Of a stretch of DNA of 20,955 nucleotides, positions 6,746 to 13,732 are shown in pieces. The notes beneath the pieces are model-generated. The model searched no databases. It worked only from the letters and a program-made list of their open reading frames with translations, and was not told the origin of the DNA. Origin of the DNA: CAKSNH01 sp964422725 (GTDB lineage: Bacteria > Bacillota > Clostridia > UBA1381). Position numbers and translations under genes: made by a program. Position 1 is the stretch's first letter, and each line of letters begins with the position of its first letter. The stretch is taken from assembly GCA_964422725.1 (NCBI GenBank), contig CAYRCC010000036.1:1-20955 (forward strand), read 5' to 3'.

Positions 6746-8117
6746 TCCTCCCAAGAAAGCCGCCGTAACATTCATCATCAAGCATCTTTTTAAAATCATA
6801 CGGCAACAAATTCTGTTCATCGTAAAAATGCTCGTATTTGTTCGGCTTATTCAAATATTCACCGCTGATTTTTGTTGTTTTGTAGTATTTGAGCAAAAGC
6901 GGCAACTCTTTGTTTTGTTTTTCCAGTTTCTCAATAGTCAGGCTTACGGCTGTGTTCACTTCATCTCTGCTGCCCACACATTCAAACGGCTTTTCAGGAC
7001 TCTCCCCTATCAGCTGTTCAAACATACTTTTCAAGCCTTCCTTTTCAAGCAGATTTTCACCGAATATTTCCGACATTTCCTCAGTCGTCAAAAACGGCGA
7101 CAATATCAAATACACAAACAAACACTTCGGACAATTACAGCACCAGATATTTTCCTTACTGCCGGCGTTACAGCTTTTAAATACAGCGTGATATGCTTTA
7201 TTTGCGGCAAAATATTTTGCTATTTGAAATTCACTCATCGGGCGGAGCATACTAAAATAGCTCACTCCGCTATCAATATATTTCTTTTCGTATTCGCAAA
7301 AATCCTTTTCAAATTGAAAACTCTTTGAATACTGGTGATTTACATAACTGTTTTCAACCGTACTTTCGTTTGCACTCGCCTCGTTTGACAGCACCACATA
7401 TTTTCTGCCTGTCAAATACGCGCAGATTACAGCGGAAAACGCTACTATTGCCGAAAACGGAGTGTGACCGTTCAAGAAACCTTTTTTGTTAAGCTCCAGC
7501 ATATTATTGTCCAGCGTACGCTTTACCGTTACAAGGCGGTCGCCGTCCATACCGGCAATTTCGGCTGTGGAAAGAGTTGCACCGCGCGGATTGATGATGT
7601 AGCCTGCGCATTTATCGCGAATCGACTTTAAAATCTCAATCGTAACTGCCGAATCTTTTCCGCCGCCAATCGGTATAAGTACGCCGTCAAGCGGAGTATC
7701 CGTTTTTTTACCGCAAATTTCTTTCCCTGTTGACACAATACTCATAAAGCTGTCGTAATCGGCTTTGATTTTGTTGGTGTAATAAAACTCTCCCAGGCCA
7801 AAGAAATACTGTTTCTTCCACCATTCAATCTGTTCTTGCGACAAAACGGCACACTTTACGACAACCTTCGGTGCACACGATATTTTCCAATAGCTTACCA
7901 ATTCCACCATACCCAGCGAAAACACCAGTTTTTCAAGCACCTCATCGTCAATGCCGATATATTTGCTTTTCGGAAATACCCATGTCGGCTTAAATTCCGA
8001 AAGTCCGTCAATAGTGAACGAATATTCAACACATATATTATCATCATTACTGCTTATTTTATAATCGTTAAATGAAAATACGGGGTACTTTTCTCTGAGC
8101 AAATCATATTTTTCCAC
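6732..8117 (-). CDS. murL: UDP-N-acetylmuramoyl-L-alanyl-L-glutamate epimerase MurL
   Basis: 461 residues from a GTG at 8117, nine bases after AAAGGA; a TTG eight codons upstream is possible but would put that site inside the gene. MurL, described in Xanthomonas, uses ATP (releasing AMP) to epimerise the terminal L-Glu of UDP-MurNAc-L-Ala-L-Glu to D-Glu. Seen: a PP-loop IPIGGGKDSAVT (149-159) fitting an adenylating enzyme, the polar block SNEASANEST (244-253) followed by NHQYSKSFQFE, and a cysteine cluster IWCCNCPKC (325-331) that could hold zinc. It is the first gene of the operon and overlaps murD2, the pairing expected for this pathway. The family call rests on recalled motifs plus this pairing; a generic PP-loop protein is the alternative. 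Confidence 0.83.
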   Translation of the reverse strand: MEKYDLLREKYPVFSFNDYKISSNDDNICVEYSFTIDGLSEFKPTWVFPKSKYIGIDDEVLEKLVFSLGMVELVSYWKISCAPKVVVKCAVLSQEQIEWWKKQYFFGLGEFYYTNKIKADYDSFMSIVSTGKEICGKKTDTPLDGVLIPIGGGKDSAVTIEILKSIRDKCAGYIINPRGATLSTAEIAGMDGDRLVTVKRTLDNNMLELNKKGFLNGHTPFSAIVAFSAVICAYLTGRKYVVLSNEASANESTVENSYVNHQYSKSFQFEKDFCEYEKKYIDSGVSYFSMLRPMSEFQIAKYFAANKAYHAVFKSCNAGSKENIWCCNCPKCLFVYLILSPFLTTEEMSEIFGENLLEKEGLKSMFEQLIGESPEKPFECVGSRDEVNTAVSLTIEKLEKQNKELPLLLKYYKTTKISGEYLNKPNKYEHFYDEQNLLPYDFKKMLDDECYGGFLGRNGIV

Positions 8118-8159
8118 ATCATACCGTCCTTTCAAAATCAAATATCATTTACTATAATT

Positions 8160-8188
8160 ATTTTACCACTATTTTTTTCTATGTTCAA
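8160..8188 (-). promoter_or_regulatory. Promoter of the murL-murD2-GT-mtnN-luxS operon
   Basis: TTGAAC (8183-8188) and TAAAAT (8160-8165) are 17 bp apart, with TG one base before the -10 box (extended -10). It lies in the only sizeable gap upstream of murL; the four genes that follow are separated by 14 bases or less. Confidence 0.6.
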
Positions 8189-8224
8189 CAAAAACAAACG
8201 CAAAAAATATTTTTTATTCCGAAA

Positions 8225-8632
8225 TTACACAAAATGAAGCATCACCAAACCAAAACGAAACGCAAAACCGGCAAATATACACGAAATGATTATGTTATCG
8301 ACAGTTTTTGAACGAAAAATTCTGCCGTCAAAAAACACATATATACACAGCACCGGAACAAACGGAAACATAAAATTATACTCAAATGCTTTTTTTATGT
8401 CCCCGTGCAGGAGCGAAACATATGCACGCGTCATTCCGCATCCGGGGCAAGGAATACCGAATATCCGCTGCCATACGCACCCTATATCGTATTTATACCA
8501 CATACATATCAATATAATAACTGCTGCCAATACAAATATTTTTACAGCTTTGTGTTTAATTTTTATATCCGAGTAAAAAACAGAGCTCCCGAAACACCGG
8601 AAACTCTGCTTATGTATGTTCTTAAAAATCAT
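8225..8632 (-). CDS. DUF2752 family membrane protein
   Basis: 135 residues. The signature PCPGCGMTRA at 61-70 identifies DUF2752, small membrane proteins of unknown function. Hydrophobic segments are seen near residues 29-46, 88-101 and 113-132. The ATG at 8632 overlaps the stop codon of the TM2 gene (TGATG), with AAGGA just before it, so translation is probably coupled. The first 25 or so residues are an unusual polar extension that coincides with an intrinsic terminator (8575-8608); a shorter protein starting at a non-ATG codon after the hairpin is possible, but I see no ribosome binding site there. The TM2 and DUF2752 pairing recurs in Firmicutes to my knowledge, but the function is unknown. 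Confidence 0.85.
   Translation of the reverse strand: MIFKNIHKQSFRCFGSSVFYSDIKIKHKAVKIFVLAAVIILICMWYKYDIGCVWQRIFGIPCPGCGMTRAYVSLLHGDIKKAFEYNFMFPFVPVLCIYVFFDGRIFRSKTVDNIIISCIFAGFAFRFGLVMLHFV
8575..8608 (-). terminator. Intrinsic terminator inside the DUF2752 reading frame
   Basis: On the minus strand CAGAGTTTCCG (8608-8598) pairs with CGGGAGCTCTG (8591-8581), with two G-T wobbles and a 6-base loop, and is followed by TTTTTT (8580-8575). It lies 24 bases after the TM2 stop codon, where a terminator for that gene would be expected, yet within codons 9-20 of the coupled DUF2752 frame. Confidence 0.75.
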
Positions 8633-9015
8633 CAGTCCTTGAGCGGATTGCCGGCAGCGTCCTTATTAATACTACCCGTCAAAATCATAATGCCTTCAAT
8701 CAAGCCCCATATAGCACCGATACCAAAGCACAATGACAGTACAATCTGCGCAATAGCTTTGCCTGTGTATCCCAAATAGAAATTGTGAATACCCAAACCG
8801 CCAAGGAAAATTCCAAGCAATCCGGCAGTCAGCTTTGATTTCTGGTTTACCGCATCAACTACCGCAACACCGCAGTTAAGACATACCTGTGCACCCGGTG
8901 CAACTTCATTACCGCAGTTATAGCAATATTTGTTACCCTTGTTTTTGTCAAATCCGCATTTCACACAAACTGTAGCGTTTGCATCTACTTCACTTCCACA
9001 ATTCTTACAATACAT
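8632..9015 (-). CDS. Zinc-ribbon TM2 domain protein
   Basis: 127 residues. Two zinc ribbons open the protein: Cys3/Cys6/Cys17/Cys20 and Cys31/Cys34/Cys45/Cys48, each as CxxCG pairs. A TM2 domain follows (about 61-115), with two hydrophobic segments and the diagnostic GGLGIHNFYLG at 72-82. Such proteins are small inner-membrane proteins of unknown function. The ATG at 9015 is chosen because AGAGGGG stands eight bases upstream; a start six codons earlier lacks one. It has a near-perfect promoter at 9051-9079, so it is probably well expressed, and its stop codon overlaps the DUF2752 start. Confidence 0.92.
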   Translation of the reverse strand: MYCKNCGSEVDANATVCVKCGFDKNKGNKYCYNCGNEVAPGAQVCLNCGVAVVDAVNQKSKLTAGLLGIFLGGLGIHNFYLGYTGKAIAQIVLSLCFGIGAIWGLIEGIMILTGSINKDAAGNPLKD

Positions 9016-9050
9016 AATTATTGCCCCTCTCAATATTTTATAATATGATT

Positions 9051-9079
9051 ACTATATCACAATACGTTTATCTTGTCAA
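9051..9079 (-). promoter_or_regulatory. Strong promoter of the TM2 gene
   Basis: A perfect TTGACA (9074-9079) and TATAGT (9051-9056), spaced 17 bp, with TGA before the -10 box (extended -10). It is the best promoter in the window. A/T-rich DNA with repeated TGCAAAATT lies just upstream. Confidence 0.8.
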
Positions 9080-9089
9080 GAAAATTCAT

Positions 9090-9150
9090 AATTTTGCACA
9101 TAATAATATAAATTTGCACAGATTATTTAAGCAACCTAAACAATTTTGCA
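9090..9150. repeat. Three near-identical AATTTTGCA direct repeats upstream of the TM2 promoter
   Basis: Copies at 9090-9100 (AATTTTGCACA), 9111-9120 (AATTTGCACA) and 9142-9150 (AATTTTGCA) lie upstream of the -35 box. Starts are 21 and 31 bases apart, close to two and three DNA turns. They may be operator sites or an UP-type element. Confidence 0.45.
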
Positions 9151-9181
9151 GGTTTTGCCTTTTGTCAAATAAATTATTTCC

Positions 9182-9225
9182 AAAAATTCTCCGATTCGCT
9201 TTATCGGCGAACCGGAGAATTTTTT
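9182..9225. terminator. Hairpin terminator after the first giant LRR gene
   Basis: AAAAATTCTCCG pairs with CGGAGAATTTTT, extended inward by TTCGC/GCGAA, around a TTTATC loop. It begins four bases after the stop codon at 9230. The T-rich arms make it usable in both directions. Confidence 0.8.
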
Positions 9226-9229
9226 ATCG

Positions 9230-12200
9230 TCATTCTACTGTATCTGCCAACGGCTTTGCATTTTTCATCGACTTCCACAGCATAAGCTTAACCGTTTTAT
9301 CATCAAACGCTGTGTCTATATTTTTTGCATCGTCTATATCCGCAACATCATACAGTTTCACTTCGTACAAACTGCCGTCACTGTTGTTGTAAACCGCCGC
9401 TATCAGTACCGCGCCGGTTTTCATATACACTGCCGCAGTACCGGTAAAGCTTACACTGCCGCTGTCGCTGTCATATACAATTTCGATATCGTTTTCCGGC
9501 AGCATCGGGATTTCACCGTCCGCAAGCGAGGCGGTTTCTGCCGCCGTTGAAATCATTTTCCCGTCGTCGTCCGCAATATACATTTTCGCCGACGATACAC
9601 CCGACATTTCCTCCTGTGAAAACTCCACCCTGTACTCAACATCAGCTCCGGTATCCTGTGTCTTTTCGCAGGTCATTCTGCCGTTTTTATCATACAGCTC
9701 AACGTGCAAAATACCGCGCATAGCATACGCGTTCATCACGTCAAACAAATATGAATTATCCGAAAGCAGTGACACCGTTGTCGCGGTCTTACGCACATTA
9801 AGTTCGCTTGACGGCACAATATTCGTTGCAATTCCTCTTGCCTCGGCATATTCGCGTGCCGCCGAGTCCTTAGAACATGTAATCGTCAGACTGTCCGACA
9901 TCAAACCGATTTCGCTCATTGTGTACAAATTCGTTCCGTTAAACACATCGTCAGCAATCTCGGTAACCGAATCCGGTATCGTTACATTTTTCAGCGACCG
10001 CGCATTGTAGAACACCTGTTCGCCTATAGATTTGACATTTGCCGGAATGTTAATATTCTCAAGGCTTTCGCAGTTTGCAAACGCCTGAGTTTTCATTGTC
10101 TGCATATCATTCGGCAATGTAATTGTTTTCAGTGACACACAATTGTAAAACGCCTGTTCTCCCATTTCAGCTCCGCTTACTATTGAAACTCTTTCAATGA
10201 AGTCACATTCCATAAACGCGCCCGTCGGAATAACCGGCTGGTTTAGAACAGAAACATTTTTGAGTGTCTGCGGTATCTTGTAATAATGACTGTCCTGCTG
10301 ACCATACTTATAATACTGCTTTGTGCCTTTTATCATATCAGTATCGTCATAACCGAAAAATCCGCCCAAAACAGATGTTTCCGTATTTTTGTCATTATGA
10401 CTGTTTCCGATGAACGGAACAGTGAGCGTTTCCAGATTTACGCAGTCGAGAAGAATTTCCTCTCCTATATTGTGTATACTTTTCGGAATATACAAATTCT
10501 TTAGTGATTTGCAGTTTTCAAACGCTCTGTCCGAAACAGCTCTTCCGCCGTCGATAATTATATCGGCAATATATATGCAGTCTTTAAATGCCGATTCGGG
10601 AATATATAAATTTCTGTCTGTCCCCGTAACCTCAACCTTTGTTACCGCATACGGAACTTCCCGATTATCGGTCACACCGAATAGGTATCCGAAAATACCC
10701 TCGTTTGTTACTCCGCTGCCCGGCGCGGTATTTGCACCGACAAACGGAATCTTTACCTCATACAGCCTTATACAGCCTTCAAGCGCGCCGTCTCCGATGT
10801 TTTTAACCGATGTCGGAATATCAATTTGGGTAAGTGAGGTACAATTTCTGAACGTATAATTTTCAATACTCTTAACTTTGTTCGGAATATTTATCGCAGT
10901 AAGACTTGCACAGCCGTCAAACGCGCTCGCACCTATCGCCGCAACCGTATCCGGCACCTTAATCGAAACCGCACTCTCACAACCGCAAAACATCCGATTT
11001 CCTATAATTTTAATCCCATCGGGTATCACAAATGCCTTAAGCTTTTTACAGCCGTCAAACGCGCTCGCGCCGATTGTCTTAACCTCACTGTTTATGCTGA
11101 TATTTTCAATATTTGCACAGTCTTTGAATGCATTTTCGGGTACATTTGTTTCGCCGGTTATTGTAACCTTTTTAAGGCTCTCCGGCACATTGTCGCCGAA
11201 TATATAGGAAAATACCGTTTTGCTGTCCCTGCTTCCTACCTGTGCGCCGATAAACGGCAGCGTTATCTCGGCAAGAGCCGTACAACCCTCAAACACACTT
11301 GCACCCATCAATATTGCATCGTCCGGCACAGTCACACTTTCCAGTGACGTACAACCGATAAATGCGTGGTTTCCTATGCTTTTAAGCTCTGCCGGAAATT
11401 CCGTTCCGACAAGAGATGTACAGCCTTCAAATGCATTCTCGCCTATCGAAGTCACTCCGTCAGACCACGTAACAGAAACCAAATTTTTAAGTCCGTAAAA
11501 AGCATATGTGCCGACATTAGATATTCCGTCATCAAGAACTATGTTCTTTATCATTGTCCTGCCGGCATACCACGGTGCCTCACCGACATCATAATCGTAC
11601 ATTTCACTGCCGCACAAATACAGCGTGTCGCCTTTCAAATTCCATATTACACTGCCGCTTACGCCCGACACTCCGTTTTCCCAGCCAATCGGCGGAAGTT
11701 CTTCAAACATTATACCATTTTCTGCCGCATATGTCTGTGCGGTTGAGCCCTTATATCCTTTAATCGTAAACTCCGGTGCGCAATCCGTGAATACATTTTC
11801 TCCTATAAAAGCCTCACTGTTTTTGATGGTTACACCTACCAAACCGCTGCAGCCGGCAAACGCGTCATCGCCTATACTTGCAACCTCATTCGGCAACACT
11901 ATATTTTCCGGTCCGCGGCAATTTTTAAACGCACCGCCGCCTATACTCGCCGCGCCGTTTATTTCAACCGCCGTTATATCGTCCTTATGCAAGCACCACG
12001 GTGTCATATCATCATCAGTGAGATTATAGTCCCGCATATCTCCCGTACCGTTAATTGTAAGCGTGTTGTCATTATCAAACACCCACATAAGGTTGTCACC
12101 GCAAATACCGTAATCGTTTATGTAATGTATGTCGTCTTTTCTTTGCAGATAATCATTGCCGGTATTTTCGATACGGATACTTTTCCACTCATCATATGTC

Positions 12201-13519
12201 CCGTTATAATACACGTTTTGCAAACGCTTACAGTCGTTGAATACAGAGCTTTCAATATCCGTCACACTCTTAGGTATTACTATATTGCTCAAACGCTTGC
12301 ATTTGCCGAATGCATTTTTTCCGATACTCGTCACGCCGTTCGGTATAACTACGTTTTCGAGCCTTTCACAGCCGACAAACGTGCTCCGATTAATGAGCTC
12401 CACACCGTCGGGTATTATCACTCCTGTTAAATCATCACAATACGCAAACGCGCACTCCTCTATATTCTTTACGCTGTCAGGCACTATCACGACACCGTTA
12501 TTGCCTGCCGGACAGCATATAAGCGTATCCATATTCTTATTATACAATATTCCGCACATTGATGTATAATACACGTTATCACTGTTTACGTTTATTTCCG
12601 TCAAAGCACTGCAACACGTAAACGCCTTAATTCCTATCTCTCTTACAGTTGCGGGGACGGTTATTCCGAGCAATCCCTTACAGCCGTAAAACGCGGCTTC
12701 GCTGATACTTTCAACGTTCTCCGGCACTGTATATGTACCCTCTTTTCCCTCCGGACAACGTATAAGCGTACTCATATTTTTGTCAAACAATACTCCGTCC
12801 GCCGCTGCGTAATGCGCATTGTTGCTGTCCGCATTTATTTGTGTTAAGCTGTCGCAATTGTTAAATGCAGAGTTTCCGATACTCGTTACACTTTCGGGTA
12901 TTGTTATTTCTTTCAGGCGACTGCAATTGTTAAATGCATAACTGCCGATATCGGTTACTCCGACGGATAGCGTCAGCTCTGACAAGTAACTGCAATAGTC
13001 AAACGCATAACGACCTATGCTCTTAACACCCTCTGGTATTGACACATTTGTCAAGCCGCTGCACGACGAAAATGCATAACTGCCTATACTCTTAACGCTT
13101 TCAGGTATTGCTATCTGCGCCAAATTACTGCAATAGAAAAACGCCGAGTTTCCAATGTGCGTTACACCGTCTTTAATCACAACCGACGTTATACTGTCTT
13201 TATACGAATACCACGGTGACATATCGCCGGAGGAAGATGAGCTGTAATCTTGCATATCCCCCGCACCGCTGATTGTAAGCGTGCCGCCGCTGTCCAGTAT
13301 CCACACAGCACTCTCACCGCAGACACCGCCCGCGATTTCTTCATAGACATTATCGTCTTGCACCTCTTCGTTTTCAGCTTCGTTATTCCCGACTTCTTCA
13401 TTTACAAACTCCGTATTCGGATTGTCTGCACTCTCATTTGTTGTTTCGTCCGCAAATACACTTACATTTGCCGCAAGCATACTTATTGCCGTCAAACAGC
13501 TTAAAATCCGTTTTAGCAT
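9230..13519 (-). CDS. Giant secreted BspA-family LRR_5 protein with three cap modules
   Basis: 1429 residues from the ATG at 13519, with GGAGGG six bases upstream. Residues 1-23 are a signal peptide ending SVFA; 24-62 are a strongly acidic linker. A first LRR_5 array (about 64-610) contains two W...GTLTI.G.GDM.DY...PW cap modules (about 64 and 471) and two insertions of the type GVLFDKNMSTLI; a third cap at about 616 opens a second LRR_5 array (to about 1230) with three PF(I/V)G insertions near 755, 925 and 1031. The repeats follow the pattern IP..V..IG..AF..C..L. The C-terminal 190 residues are beta-rich and end VKLMLW...KPLADTVE. No LPXTG, SLH or membrane anchor is seen. BspA-type proteins are surface adhesins in several bacteria; the ligand here is unknown. 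The chassis is shared with the next two genes. Confidence 0.93.
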   Translation of the reverse strand: MLKRILSCLTAISMLAANVSVFADETTNESADNPNTEFVNEEVGNNEAENEEVQDDNVYEEIAGGVCGESAVWILDSGGTLTISGAGDMQDYSSSSSGDMSPWYSYKDSITSVVIKDGVTHIGNSAFFYCSNLAQIAIPESVKSIGSYAFSSCSGLTNVSIPEGVKSIGRYAFDYCSYLSELTLSVGVTDIGSYAFNNCSRLKEITIPESVTSIGNSAFNNCDSLTQINADSNNAHYAAADGVLFDKNMSTLIRCPEGKEGTYTVPENVESISEAAFYGCKGLLGITVPATVREIGIKAFTCCSALTEINVNSDNVYYTSMCGILYNKNMDTLICCPAGNNGVVIVPDSVKNIEECAFAYCDDLTGVIIPDGVELINRSTFVGCERLENVVIPNGVTSIGKNAFGKCKRLSNIVIPKSVTDIESSVFNDCKRLQNVYYNGTYDEWKSIRIENTGNDYLQRKDDIHYINDYGICGDNLMWVFDNDNTLTINGTGDMRDYNLTDDDMTPWCLHKDDITAVEINGAASIGGGAFKNCRGPENIVLPNEVASIGDDAFAGCSGLVGVTIKNSEAFIGENVFTDCAPEFTIKGYKGSTAQTYAAENGIMFEELPPIGWENGVSGVSGSVIWNLKGDTLYLCGSEMYDYDVGEAPWYAGRTMIKNIVLDDGISNVGTYAFYGLKNLVSVTWSDGVTSIGENAFEGCTSLVGTEFPAELKSIGNHAFIGCTSLESVTVPDDAILMGASVFEGCTALAEITLPFIGAQVGSRDSKTVFSYIFGDNVPESLKKVTITGETNVPENAFKDCANIENISINSEVKTIGASAFDGCKKLKAFVIPDGIKIIGNRMFCGCESAVSIKVPDTVAAIGASAFDGCASLTAINIPNKVKSIENYTFRNCTSLTQIDIPTSVKNIGDGALEGCIRLYEVKIPFVGANTAPGSGVTNEGIFGYLFGVTDNREVPYAVTKVEVTGTDRNLYIPESAFKDCIYIADIIIDGGRAVSDRAFENCKSLKNLYIPKSIHNIGEEILLDCVNLETLTVPFIGNSHNDKNTETSVLGGFFGYDDTDMIKGTKQYYKYGQQDSHYYKIPQTLKNVSVLNQPVIPTGAFMECDFIERVSIVSGAEMGEQAFYNCVSLKTITLPNDMQTMKTQAFANCESLENINIPANVKSIGEQVFYNARSLKNVTIPDSVTEIADDVFNGTNLYTMSEIGLMSDSLTITCSKDSAAREYAEARGIATNIVPSSELNVRKTATTVSLLSDNSYLFDVMNAYAMRGILHVELYDKNGRMTCEKTQDTGADVEYRVEFSQEEMSGVSSAKMYIADDDGKMISTAAETASLADGEIPMLPENDIEIVYDSDSGSVSFTGTAAVYMKTGAVLIAAVYNNSDGSLYEVKLYDVADIDDAKNIDTAFDDKTVKLMLWKSMKNAKPLADTVE

Positions 13520-13596
13520 CTGACTCCCTCCTCTCACATTTTTAAAATTTGAGTAAAACTTTTAATGAAGTTTCATTTACAGTCTGTCTGTATTTT

Positions 13597-13625
13597 GAGG
13601 CTGCCGACATTTTATCGACAGCCTC
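13597..13625. other. Stem-loop between two LRR genes
   Basis: GAGGCTG (13597-13603) pairs with CAGCCTC (13619-13625), with a further CGA/TCG pairing inside. Neither strand has a T tract after it, so it is not a classical terminator. It lies in the 213-base gap (13520-13732) between the second and first giant LRR genes, where I see no other gene and no convincing promoter. Confidence 0.5.
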
Positions 13626-13732
13626 TAACAACTGTCAGCGTTCAAATTCATTGTATGCATTATCTCGTCAATACGGTTGACGACTGTAACAATACAATAT
13701 CCGCTATACAGCCACTCCCTTTATTCTATCGG

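Noticed and set aside
11554..12430. Long plus-strand open frames within the LRR genes
   Set aside because: They are antisense shadows of a repetitive coding sequence; they lack ribosome binding sites and protein-family features, while the minus strand has signal peptides and repeats.
13597..13625. Intrinsic terminator after the 911-residue LRR gene
   Set aside because: The stem is good but no T tract follows on either strand, so I list it only as a stem-loop.
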